Shown: positions 1 through 6,210, numbered from the stretch's first letter. The stretch is 8,842 nt of DNA from JBQCEE01 sp051960575 (GCF_051960575.1 NZ_JBQCEE010000137.1:1-8842); one strand, 5' to 3'. Program-made: numbers and translations. The notes: generated from the sequence alone by a model not told the origin.

Positions 1-715
1 CCAGCACGAGGTGCGCGCCGATGAGCGCGGCCAGAATGGCCGGGATCAGCAGCACGTGAGCGATGTAGAAGCGCCCGATGATCACCTCGCCCGGGAAGCT
101 GCCGCCGAAGATCAGGAACGCGAGCCAGGTGCCGACCACCGGGATCGACAGGATGATCGCGTCCGCGATGCGGAGGCCGGTGCCCGAGAGCAGGTCGTCC
201 GGCAGCGAGTAGCCGGCGAAGCCCTCGACGATGCCCAGACCGATGAGGCCGAGGCCGATGAGCCAGTTCAGCTCACGCGGCTTGCGGAACGCCCCGGTGA
301 AGAACACCCGGAACATGTGGATCAGCATCGCGGCCAGGAACAGCAGCGCCGCCCAGTGGTGGATCTGCCGGACGATGAGGCCGCCGCGCACGTCGAAGGT
401 GATGTCGAGCGTCGAGGCGTAGGCCCGCGACATCGGGATGCCCTGCATCGGCACGTACCGACCGTGATAGACGGTCTCCGACATCGACGGGTCGAAGTAG
501 AACGTCAGGTAGGTGCCGGTGAGCAGCAGGATGATGAACGAGTAGAGCGCGATCTCGCCCATCATTAACGACCAGGGGTCGGGGAAGACCTTGTTCAGCT
601 GCTTCCGCATGGGGCCGGCCATCTTGAGCCGGTCGTCCATCCACACGCCGGCCTTGCCGGCGGGGGTGCGGGGCGGAGTGGCGCGACGGGTGGGTCGCGT
701 GGCGGATGCGGTCAT
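1..715 (-). CDS. qcrB: Cytochrome bc1 complex cytochrome b subunit QcrB, N-terminal 238 residues (cut by window edge)
   Basis: This is the haem b-carrying membrane subunit of menaquinol:cytochrome c reductase. It oxidises menaquinol and moves electrons between two b haems across the membrane. The visible part has a basic cytoplasmic N-terminus, the KVFPDPWSLMMGEIALYSF segment (about residues 42-60) leading into the first helix, helix B with RQIHHWAALLF, and helix D with FYIAHVLL. The likely haem ligands are H119 and H133 (13 residues between) and H220 and H235 (14 between). The 13/14 pattern is the one known for b6-like and actinobacterial proteins, whereas mitochondrial cytochrome b has 13/13. 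The ATG start overlaps the qcrA stop as ATGA, with GGGAGC about 4 nt upstream, so translation is probably coupled to qcrA. Codon 50 is a TTA. The C-terminal helices lie outside the window. Confidence 0.97.
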   Translation of the reverse strand, partial: MTASATRPTRRATPPRTPAGKAGVWMDDRLKMAGPMRKQLNKVFPDPWSLMMGEIALYSFIILLLTGTYLTFYFDPSMSETVYHGRYVPMQGIPMSRAYASTLDITFDVRGGLIVRQIHHWAALLFLAAMLIHMFRVFFTGAFRKPRELNWLIGLGLIGLGIVEGFAGYSLPDDLLSGTGLRIADAIILSIPVVGTWLAFLIFGGSFPGEVIIGRFYIAHVLLIPAILAALIGAHLVL

Positions 716-1815
716 GGACGCTCCCAGAAAGCGGGCCCGATGGCTTCATGGTAGTCACTGGTGGCGACGAAGTACTGCCGTCCGTCCTCGCCCACTTCGA
801 CGTGGATGGGGAGCTTCGGCAGACTGCGCGACGCCGGCCCGAACACTGGCTTCGCGTCCTTCAGGACTTCGAACTGCGACTGGTGGCACGGGCACAGCAG
901 ACGCGTGGTCTGCTGCTCGTACAGCGACGCCGGGCACCCGGCGTGCGTGCAGATCTTCGAGTAGGCCACGAACTGCGGATTCTCCGCCGGCCAACCCCAT
1001 GCCGCCTGGCCCTTGCGGGCCTCGATCTTCTGACCCGGCCGGAGCCGGATGATGAGCGTCGGCGACGACGCGTCGGTCACGCCGTTCTTGCCGTCGACCT
1101 CCTGCCGCACGCCAGGGAACACCGTGGCCAGCCCGCCCGGCTCGAAGTCGTCGGGGCTGACGCGGCGGAAGTCCTCGTAGACGATCGGCACGTACTTCTG
1201 ACCCTCCGGCGCCCACTTGGGGTCGAAGAAGGTGTGGAACAGCTTGTTGCCCGGCTTCTTGATCATGCCGCCGACCAGTGCCACGAGCGGCACGGTGGCG
1301 AGGGCGCCACCGGCGAGCAGCAGCGAGTTCCGCAGCATCGGACGACGGCCGAGCCCGGTGTCCTCGAAACCCTGCGCGAGCGCGGCCTCGGTGAGCAGCT
1401 GGTCCTCTTCGCTGGACGGCTCGTCGTGCCGGTCCTGGACGGCCTCCTCCTCCGGCATGAGCCACTTGGCCCACAGCACCAGGCCGGCGCCGAAGAAGAT
1501 GAGCATGGCGGCGAGGGTGCCGCCGAGCAGCGGTGTGAAGTACTTGAAGTTCTGCGGTGTGCCCGGCAGGTGCCAGTGGAACGGCACGATGATGAAGCAC
1601 ACGATGAAGGCGACGCCGGCCAGGGCGGCGATGAGGAAGGACGCAGCCACGCCGCGCTCGGCGCGCTTCTCGGCCTTCGTGCCCCGGATGGGGAACCGCT
1701 CGCGCCGGTGGGCGATGCGGATGCCGTCGAGCTCGGCGCCGACGATCATCGCCTCTTCGGGCGTCATGTCCCGGATCTCGTCAGCCGTCGGCTGGTTCTG
1801 GTCGACGCTGCTCAT
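712..1815 (-). CDS. qcrA: Rieske iron-sulfur subunit of the cytochrome bc1 complex, QcrA
   Basis: This protein (367 aa) carries the [2Fe-2S] cluster that takes electrons from menaquinol at the outer face of the membrane and passes them to QcrC. Three hydrophobic helices lie at about residues 58-78, 94-115 and 162-183, the actinobacterial layout; most other Rieske subunits have one. The Rieske boxes are CTHAGC (C289, H291, C294) and CPCHQS (C308, C310, H311). C289, H291, C308 and H311 should ligate the cluster, and C294-C310 should form the stabilising disulfide. R157-R158 sit just before helix 3 (GRRPMLRNSLLL), as expected for Tat export of the folded cluster domain, reported for Streptomyces QcrA. 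The ATG has GGAGGG 5 nt upstream. Its stop overlaps the qcrB start, and its start overlaps the stop of a 14-codon micro-ORF that follows qcrC. Confidence 0.97.
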   Translation of the reverse strand: MSSVDQNQPTADEIRDMTPEEAMIVGAELDGIRIAHRRERFPIRGTKAEKRAERGVAASFLIAALAGVAFIVCFIIVPFHWHLPGTPQNFKYFTPLLGGTLAAMLIFFGAGLVLWAKWLMPEEEAVQDRHDEPSSEEDQLLTEAALAQGFEDTGLGRRPMLRNSLLLAGGALATVPLVALVGGMIKKPGNKLFHTFFDPKWAPEGQKYVPIVYEDFRRVSPDDFEPGGLATVFPGVRQEVDGKNGVTDASSPTLIIRLRPGQKIEARKGQAAWGWPAENPQFVAYSKICTHAGCPASLYEQQTTRLLCPCHQSQFEVLKDAKPVFGPASRSLPKLPIHVEVGEDGRQYFVATSDYHEAIGPAFWERP

Positions 1816-1856
1816 CGCGGCCCTCCAGTGGCCTTCAGGACGGTGGTGGTCGTCAT
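1812..1856 (-). CDS. Possible 14-residue coupling micro-ORF between qcrC and qcrA
   Basis: The 37-nt gap between qcrC and qcrA is exactly bridged by an ATG-initiated frame of 14 codons (MTTTTVLKATGGPR). Its ATG overlaps the qcrC TGA as ATGA (1856-1853), and its own TGA overlaps the qcrA ATG as ATGA (1815-1812). The qcrA Shine-Dalgarno GGAGGG (1821-1826) lies inside its last codons. The peptide has no recognisable domain and could simply be a vehicle for passing ribosomes from qcrC to qcrA. No good ribosome binding site precedes it, so it would depend on termination-reinitiation. The arrangement may be chance: a 37-nt gap of high-GC sequence is often open in some frame, although exact overlap at both ends is less expected. 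Confidence 0.3.
   Translation of the reverse strand: MTTTTVLKATGGPR
1821..1826 (-). promoter_or_regulatory. Strong Shine-Dalgarno of qcrA
   Basis: GGAGGG on the minus strand ends 5 nt before the qcrA ATG. It is the best anti-16S match in the window and fixes that start. It lies inside the possible micro-ORF that bridges qcrC and qcrA, so ribosomes translating the micro-ORF would pass over it. Confidence 0.75.
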
Positions 1857-2725
1857 CCGGTCTTCGCCCCGATCCACAGGATGAAGCCCATCAGGGCACC
1901 GACGCCGACGACCCAGATGACGATGGCCTCGGACACCGGCCCGATGCGGTCGATGCCGTGGCCGCCCGGATCCTGCGACGCCTTGAGGGTCTGCACGTAG
2001 GCGATGATCGCCCGCTTCTGCTGCGGGGTGATCTCGTTGTCGGTGAACACCGGCATGCTCTCGGGACCGCTCAGCATGGCCGTGTAGATCTGCTTGTCCG
2101 TCGCCTCCCACAGCGACGGGGCGACCTTGCCGGCCGAGAGCGGCGCACCGTGGAAGGTCGCGCCGTGGCACGAGGCGCAGTTCAGGCGGAACAGGGTGCC
2201 GCCGTCGGCGATGGAGCTGTCCGGACCCTTCAGCTCGCCCTGCGGGATGTCCGGACCGCCGCCGTAGTGCTGGACGTACGCGGCGAGCTGCTCGATCTCC
2301 TTCTCGCTGTACTTGGCCGGCTTGCGCTCGGCGTACGCGCCCTGCTGGGCGAGCGGCATGCGGCCGGTGCTGACCTGGAAGTAGACGGCCGCACCGCCCG
2401 TCCCGACCAGCGAGACACCGCGGCCCTCGACACCCTCGAGGTTTGCGCCGTGGCAGGTGATGCAGCTGTTCTCGAACAGCTGGCGACCCGCGGCGATGTC
2501 GGCGGCGCTCGACGTCGTGTCGGACGCGCCGGACGCGGTCGCGAAGACGGCGTACGCGCCGGCGGTCGACGCGAGGGCGCCGAGCAGCACGGCGGCCGAG
2601 CCGAGGCGGCGGCGCGTCCGGCGCCGGTCACCGGCGGAACGGCGCGCGCGCACGGGTCGGTCGGCGCGATCGGCGACGGCGGGCTCGAACCCGAGCTCGC
2701 GGTCGACGTCGGTCTCGTCGTTCAC
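1853..2725 (-). CDS. qcrC: Di-haem cytochrome c subunit of the bc1 complex, QcrC
   Basis: This membrane-anchored cytochrome cc (290 aa) relays electrons from the Rieske centre to the aa3 oxidase, replacing a soluble cytochrome c. A charged, Arg-rich N-terminus of about 40 residues precedes a helix at about 42-63. Two cytochrome c domains follow, with haem-binding CITCH (C88, C91, H92) and CASCH (C183, C186, H187). M123 (in GRMPLA) and M224 (in ESMPVF) are the likely sixth ligands. A C-terminal anchor helix lies at about 266-286. I chose the GTG at 2725 because GAGAGGG sits 5 nt upstream. An in-frame ATG at 2752 would add nine residues (MTHHAERAS) but has only a GAGG about 12 nt away. The gene lies 41 bp after ctaE. 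Its TGA overlaps the ATG of a possible 14-codon micro-ORF leading to qcrA. Confidence 0.96.
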   Translation of the reverse strand: MNDETDVDRELGFEPAVADRADRPVRARRSAGDRRRTRRRLGSAAVLLGALASTAGAYAVFATASGASDTTSSAADIAAGRQLFENSCITCHGANLEGVEGRGVSLVGTGGAAVYFQVSTGRMPLAQQGAYAERKPAKYSEKEIEQLAAYVQHYGGGPDIPQGELKGPDSSIADGGTLFRLNCASCHGATFHGAPLSAGKVAPSLWEATDKQIYTAMLSGPESMPVFTDNEITPQQKRAIIAYVQTLKASQDPGGHGIDRIGPVSEAIVIWVVGVGALMGFILWIGAKTG

Positions 2726-2730
2726 GGATG

Positions 2731-2737
2731 CCCTCTC
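2731..2737 (-). promoter_or_regulatory. Shine-Dalgarno supporting the GTG start of qcrC
   Basis: GAGAGGG on the minus strand ends 5 nt before the GTG at 2725. This favours that codon over the in-frame ATG at 2752, which has no comparable site at normal spacing. If the ATG were used, this stretch would instead be coding sequence. Confidence 0.55.
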
Positions 2738-2766
2738 TGCATGGTGAGTCATCGGGACGCCCGACC

Positions 2767-3390
2767 TCAGCGGATCAGGTAGATGACGGCGAACAGGCCG
2801 ATCCAGACCACGTCGACGAAGTGCCAGTAGTACGACACGACGATCGCCGCGGTCGCCTGCGCCGGCGTGAACTTCGCCAGCGCGGTGCGGATCAGGTAGA
2901 AGACGAAGGCCAGCAGGCCGCCGATGACGTGCAGCCCGTGGAAGCCGGTGGTGAGGAAGAAGACCGACCCGTAGCCGGTGGCGGAGATGGTGTTCCCGTC
3001 GTGCACCTGCATGCGGTACTCGTTGGCCTGGCCGAGCACGAACACCAGGCCCATGAGGAAGGTGATCGCGAACCAGCGGCGCAGCTTGTAGACGTCGCCC
3101 TTCTCCGCCGCGAACACGCCCCACTGGCAGGTGAACGACGACGCCACCAGGATGATCGTGAACGGTGTCGCATACCCGAGACTCAGCTTGATCGGGTCGC
3201 CGTTGGCCAGGTGCATCGGCCAGTCACCGGTGTGCCAGGAGCGCACGGTGAAGTACATGGCGAACAGGCCCGCGAAGAACATGAGCTCGCTCGAGAGCCA
3301 CACGATGGTGCCGACGCTGACGATGTTGGGACGCGTCAGCGAGTGCACCTTGCTGGACTCGAAGCGGGGCGCGGTGGCGGTCGAGGTCAC
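2767..3390 (-). CDS. ctaE: Cytochrome c oxidase (aa3) subunit III, CtaE
   Basis: Subunit III of the terminal oxidase (207 aa) is a membrane protein that stabilises the catalytic subunit and its proton uptake. Five hydrophobic helices can be seen, at about 23-47, 71-93, 104-122, 142-167 and 183-205; this is the short form lacking the first two helices of the seven-helix family. Family signatures include ELMFFAGLF with E35, TGFHGLHVIGG (H151, H154) and YYWHFVDVVWIGLF (H190, D193, W196). The start is the GTG at 3390. An in-frame TAA lies five codons upstream, and the N-terminus around VHSLTRPN matches what I remember of mycobacterial CtaE. No Shine-Dalgarno is well placed. Instead AATAAT lies 6 nt upstream, which suggests a leaderless mRNA. 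It is first in the ctaE-qcrCAB operon. Confidence 0.96.
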   Translation of the reverse strand: MTSTATAPRFESSKVHSLTRPNIVSVGTIVWLSSELMFFAGLFAMYFTVRSWHTGDWPMHLANGDPIKLSLGYATPFTIILVASSFTCQWGVFAAEKGDVYKLRRWFAITFLMGLVFVLGQANEYRMQVHDGNTISATGYGSVFFLTTGFHGLHVIGGLLAFVFYLIRTALAKFTPAQATAAIVVSYYWHFVDVVWIGLFAVIYLIR

Positions 3391-3396
3391 CTTCGC

Positions 3397-3402
3397 ATTA
3401 TT
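3397..3402 (-). promoter_or_regulatory. Putative -10 element for the ctaE-qcrCAB operon
   Basis: AATAAT on the minus strand (5 of 6 matches to TATAAT) ends 6 nt before the ctaE GTG. It sits in a small AT-rich patch inside very GC-rich DNA. The spacing would place the transcript start on or next to the start codon, that is, a leaderless mRNA. No convincing -35 is seen; the best is ACGACC at a spacing of about 18. Confidence 0.45.
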
Positions 3403-3464
3403 GCCTTAACTGGCCCCCAGGGTCGTGGGCGGGGTTGCCGGATGTCGCGCGGAGTGATCCACCC

Positions 3465-3502
3465 CTCTCGGCGGCTACGATCGGCTCCTGTCCGAGAGCC
3501 GA
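3465..3502. repeat. Overlapping inverted repeats around the promoter and leader of the receiver-protein gene
   Basis: Two 7-bp perfect inverted repeats share sequence. CTCTCGG (3465-3471) pairs with CCGAGAG (3492-3498) and flanks the putative -10. TCGGCTC (3481-3487) pairs with GAGCCGA (3496-3502) with an 8-nt loop, and would form a hairpin in the 5' leader ending just before GGAAGG (3504-3509). The two pairings cannot both form. They could be an operator, a leader structure, or chance in GC-rich DNA. Confidence 0.35.
3476..3481 (+). promoter_or_regulatory. Putative -10 element for the receiver-trpD pair
   Basis: TACGAT fits the TANNNT consensus and would start transcription near 3488, giving a leader of about 35 nt before the ATG at 3523. 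No recognisable -35 lies at the right spacing. It is back to back with the ctaE promoter about 75 bp away. Confidence 0.4.
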
Positions 3503-3522
3503 CGGAAGGCGGGGCCGACCCG

Positions 3523-3942
3523 ATGCCAGGTGCGTCCGAGCGCGTGACCGTGCTGGTGTACAGCAACGATGCACAGGTTCGTGCACAGGTTCGGACGGCG
3601 GTCGGGCGGCGGCCCGCGCCGGACGTCGGACGCATCGACTGGGTCGAGTGCGCGACGCACGCCGACATCCTGCGCGAGATGGACCAGGGCGGCATCGACC
3701 TGGCCATCCTGGACGGCGAGGCGCAGCCCACCGGCGGCATCGGCCTGGCCCGCCAGTTCAAGAACGAGCTCATCGACTGCCCACCGCTCGTCGTGCTCAT
3801 CGCCCGCCGCCAGGACGCCTGGCTGGCGAAGTGGTCGCTCGCCGACGACGTGATGCACACGCCGATCGACCCGGTCGCCGCAGCCGCGGTCGTCGCCCAC
3901 CACCTGCGCGTCCGGGACAACTCCATCCCGGTCGTGCGCTAG
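3523..3942 (+). CDS. Atypical response-regulator receiver-like protein
   Basis: This small protein (139 aa) has a single receiver-like fold and no DNA-binding or other output domain. Strand 1 is VTVLVYSND (about 8-16), strand 3 is DLAILDGE with D64 at the usual phospho-acceptor position, strand 4 is PLVVLIA (about 88-94), and strand 5 is DDVMHTPID (about 108-116). The conserved Thr/Ser after strand 4 appears to be Ala, and the conserved Lys after strand 5 appears to be replaced (MHTP). The acidic pair after strand 1 is reduced to S-N-D. It may therefore act without ordinary phosphorylation, as a protein-interaction domain. The ATG has GGAAGG 13 nt upstream, which is long; the GTG at 3544 is an alternative. 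It ends 5 nt before trpD, so the two are probably translated together. The partner and signal are unknown. Confidence 0.75.
   Translation: MPGASERVTVLVYSNDAQVRAQVRTAVGRRPAPDVGRIDWVECATHADILREMDQGGIDLAILDGEAQPTGGIGLARQFKNELIDCPPLVVLIARRQDAWLAKWSLADDVMHTPIDPVAAAAVVAHHLRVRDNSIPVVR
3570..3593 (+). repeat. Perfect 12-bp tandem repeat inside the receiver-like gene
   Basis: TGCACAGGTTCG occurs twice in a row, in frame, encoding AQVR-AQVR (residues 17-24) in what should be helix 1 of the receiver fold. The codons are identical, and the sequence is less GC-rich than its surroundings, so a recent slippage duplication is plausible. Confidence 0.8.
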
Positions 3943-3947
3943 CGGGC

Positions 3948-4997
3948 GTGGGCGCCGCCGACGCGCAGCGCACCTGGCCCGCGCTGCTCACGGCGCTGCT
4001 GCGCGGCGAGTCCCTCGAGGCGGCGGACACCGCCTGGGCGATGGACGAGATCATGGCCGGCGACGTCGCGCCGGCCCGGCTCGCGGCCTTCGCCGTGCTG
4101 CTGCGCGCCAAGGGCGAGACGCCGGACGAGCTGGCCGGGCTGGTGAGCGCCATGGTCGACCACGCCACGCCGCTCGAGGTGACCGGGCGGGCGGTGGACG
4201 TCGTCGGCACCGGCGCCGACCGGGCGCACACGGTGAACATCTCGACCATGGCCGCCCTGGTGGTCGCCGGGTCCGGCCGCACCGTGGTCACGCACGGCAA
4301 CCGGGCGGCGACCTCCGCCTGCGGGTCGGCCGACGTGCTCGAAGAGCTCGGCGTGGTGATCGACCTGTCCGCCGCCGGTGTCGCCCGGACGATCGCCGAG
4401 GTCGGCATCGGCTTCTGCTTCGCCCGCGTGTTCCACCCGGGCATGCGGCACGCAGGCCCGACCCGCAGCGAGCTCGGTGTGCCGACGTTCTTCAACTTCC
4501 TCGGGCCGTTGACCAACCCGGGCCGCGTCGCCGCCGCGGCGATCGGCTGCGCCGACCCGCGCATGGCGCCGGTGATGGCCGCCGTGCTGGCCAGCCGTGG
4601 TGACTCGGCGCTGGTCTTCCGCGGCGACGACGGCCTCGACGAGCTGACGACCACCACGACGTCGCGGGTCTGGGTCGCGCACGGGGGAGCGGTGCGCGAG
4701 ACGACACTCGACCCGGCCCGGTTCGGCATCGCCCCGGTCGCGCCCGAGGTGCTGCGCGGCGCGGACGCGCCGTTCAACGCCCGGGTCGTGCGCGAGGTGC
4801 TGGCCGGCGGGGCGCCCGGTGTGCGCGACGCCGTGCTGCTCAACGCGGCGGCGGCGATCGCGGCGCACGACGGACTGGCCGGCGACCTGGACGAGGTCGT
4901 CGCGGCGGGGCTGGACGAGGCGACGCGGGCGGTCGACACCGGCGCGGCCGCCGCCCTGCTCGACCGGTGGGTGGCCTCGAGCCGCGCGGCCGCCTGA
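3948..4997 (+). CDS. trpD: Anthranilate phosphoribosyltransferase TrpD
   Basis: The enzyme transfers phosphoribose from PRPP to anthranilate, the second step of tryptophan synthesis in the cytoplasm. At 349 aa it has normal family length. An N-terminal helical region is followed by the glycosyltransferase family 3 core: GTGAD (87-91), NIST (97-100), THGNRAATSACGSADVLE (115-132), FHPGMRH (162-168), R173 for anthranilate binding, FNFLGPLTNP (182-191) and metal-binding D231-E232. Two PRPP-loop positions differ from the usual GTGGD and KHGNR: G90 is Ala and K115 is Thr. The start is the GTG at 3948, five nt after the receiver gene and without a good Shine-Dalgarno, so coupling is likely. No other trp gene is in the window. 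An isolated trpD divergent from ctaE is also what I remember from mycobacteria. Confidence 0.93.
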   Translation: MGAADAQRTWPALLTALLRGESLEAADTAWAMDEIMAGDVAPARLAAFAVLLRAKGETPDELAGLVSAMVDHATPLEVTGRAVDVVGTGADRAHTVNISTMAALVVAGSGRTVVTHGNRAATSACGSADVLEELGVVIDLSAAGVARTIAEVGIGFCFARVFHPGMRHAGPTRSELGVPTFFNFLGPLTNPGRVAAAAIGCADPRMAPVMAAVLASRGDSALVFRGDDGLDELTTTTTSRVWVAHGGAVRETTLDPARFGIAPVAPEVLRGADAPFNARVVREVLAGGAPGVRDAVLLNAAAAIAAHDGLAGDLDEVVAAGLDEATRAVDTGAAAALLDRWVASSRAAA

Positions 4998-5014
4998 GGG
5001 TGACCTTTCCCGCA

Positions 5015-5031
5015 GCCGGGCCCGCACCGGC
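5015..5031 (+). terminator. Weak hairpin between trpD and ctaG
   Basis: GCCGG and CCGGC form a 5-bp stem with a 7-nt loop, 17 nt after the trpD stop. There is no T-tract. It could be a weak terminator, but GC-rich DNA makes such stems common. Confidence 0.2.
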
Positions 5032-5037
5032 GCGGAC

Positions 5038-5043
5038 CATACT
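5038..5043 (+). promoter_or_regulatory. Putative -10 element for ctaG
   Basis: CATACT ends 6 nt before the ctaG GTG, the spacing expected if transcription begins at the start codon. It lacks the leading T of TANNNT, and no -35 is recognisable. Confidence 0.35.
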
Positions 5044-5049
5044 GGGATC

Positions 5050-6210
5050 GTGGCTGCACCACCGTCGACCCCGGCCCGCCGAGGCGTGCCGCGGCTCGTC
5101 GTGGTCGCGTGGGCGGTCGCTGCCGCGCTCGTCGCCGGGCTGATCGTCGCGGTCGTGCGCTCACTGCGCGACACCGGCGCCGGGCACGACATGGCCGGCA
5201 TGCACGGCATGTCGACGGCCGACGCCATCACCCGTGGCGGCGCGCCCGCGATCGTGCGTCCGCTGCTGTCGTCGGAGTTCTTCACCGCCTGGCAGTTCGA
5301 CGCCCCGGCGCTGCTGGTGGTCGTCGTGCTCGCCGCGCTCTACGTCAGCGGGCTGGCCCGGCTGGCCGACCGTGCCCCAGGCACCAGGTGGCCGTGGCCC
5401 CGCACCGTGTCGTACTTCGCCGGCCTCGTGGTCATCGTCTTCGCGACATGCGGCAGCATCGCCGTGTACGACAAGGTGCTCTTCACCGCCCACATGGCCG
5501 GGCACCTGTGCCTGGTGATGGTCGCGCCCGCGCTGCTCGTCGCGGGCAGCCCGTTCCGCCTGGCCGTCACGGTGGCACGGCCCGCCACCGCCGACCGGAT
5601 CCGCGCCGCCCTGCGCAGCCGGGTGGTGTCCGCCCTGACCTCGCCGCCGCTGGCGCTGGCGACCTACGCGGCCGTGATCGTCGGCACCCACCTGACCGGC
5701 GTGATGGACCACATCATGCGCTCGACGTGGGCCGGCCAGGTCGAACATCTCGTCTTCCTCCTGGTCGGGTGGCAGTTCTTCGTGCTCGTGGTCGGCGACG
5801 AGCCGATCCGGTGGCGGTTGAGCTCGCCGGTGCGCTGGCTGCTGCTCGCCGTCGCCATGGCCGTCGACACGTTCACCGGCATCGTCCTGCTGCAGGGCAC
5901 CGGCGCCGTGGCGCTCACACCGTCGACGCTGCAGGTCAACGGGCTCACCGACACCCGCACCGGCGGCGCGATCATGTGGGTCGGCGGCGACGGGATCATG
6001 GCGGTGATCATGGTCGCGTTGGTCGTCGCGTGGCTGCGCGCCGCGGACGACCGCCCTGACAGCAGCGGCTGGCTCGAGCAGGCGCGCCGCGCCCACTTCG
6101 GCGAGACCACCGGTGCGTCGACCGATGATGCGTCGGTCGGCGACCTGGACGACGCCGACGAGGCCCGCGCGGCCTACAACGCCTACCTGAGCCGGCTCAA
6201 CGGCCGCTGA
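5050..6210 (+). CDS. ctaG: Cytochrome c oxidase assembly factor, CtaG family membrane protein
   Basis: A polytopic membrane protein (386 aa) of the Caa3_CtaG family, which is linked to copper delivery to or assembly of haem-copper oxidase. One helix at about 16-37 is followed by a short extracytoplasmic segment with HDMAGMHGM (46-54), a His/Met cluster of the kind that binds Cu(I). Seven more hydrophobic segments follow at about 83-103, 118-140, 149-167, 198-218, 229-250, 261-281 and 307-329. Conserved-looking residues include HMAGH (H148, H152), H214, H221 and H233, and the GDEP turn (249-252). The C-terminus is an acidic cytoplasmic tail (about 355-372). The GTG at 5050 begins a sensible N-terminus. 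There is no clear Shine-Dalgarno, but CATACT sits 6 nt upstream. The gene is transcribed away from, but lies close to, the ctaE-qcr operon it would serve. Confidence 0.88.
   Translation: MAAPPSTPARRGVPRLVVVAWAVAAALVAGLIVAVVRSLRDTGAGHDMAGMHGMSTADAITRGGAPAIVRPLLSSEFFTAWQFDAPALLVVVVLAALYVSGLARLADRAPGTRWPWPRTVSYFAGLVVIVFATCGSIAVYDKVLFTAHMAGHLCLVMVAPALLVAGSPFRLAVTVARPATADRIRAALRSRVVSALTSPPLALATYAAVIVGTHLTGVMDHIMRSTWAGQVEHLVFLLVGWQFFVLVVGDEPIRWRLSSPVRWLLLAVAMAVDTFTGIVLLQGTGAVALTPSTLQVNGLTDTRTGGAIMWVGGDGIMAVIMVALVVAWLRAADDRPDSSGWLEQARRAHFGETTGASTDDASVGDLDDADEARAAYNAYLSRLNGR

Noticed and set aside
2726..2752. ATG at 2752 as the qcrC start, giving nine more residues
   Set aside because: It is possible, but GAGAGGG at 5 nt before the GTG at 2725 is a better initiation signal. 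Kept as an alternative in the qcrC entry.
1217..2782. A 521-codon plus-strand open frame opposite qcrA and qcrC
   Set aside because: Low-complexity translation, no domain, and the opposite strand codes for clear Rieske and cytochrome c proteins.
3387..3398. Three-codon micro-ORF (ATG CGA AGG TGA) whose stop overlaps the ctaE GTG, with AAGG 5 nt upstream
   Set aside because: It resembles the qcrC-qcrA bridge, but AATAAT just upstream is a better -10 than leader. If ctaE is leaderless, this ATG is barely or not transcribed.
3797..5285. Long minus-strand open frames (455 and 448 codons) opposite trpD
   Set aside because: trpD on the plus strand has unmistakable motifs throughout. The opposite frames are compositionally biased and cross gene borders.
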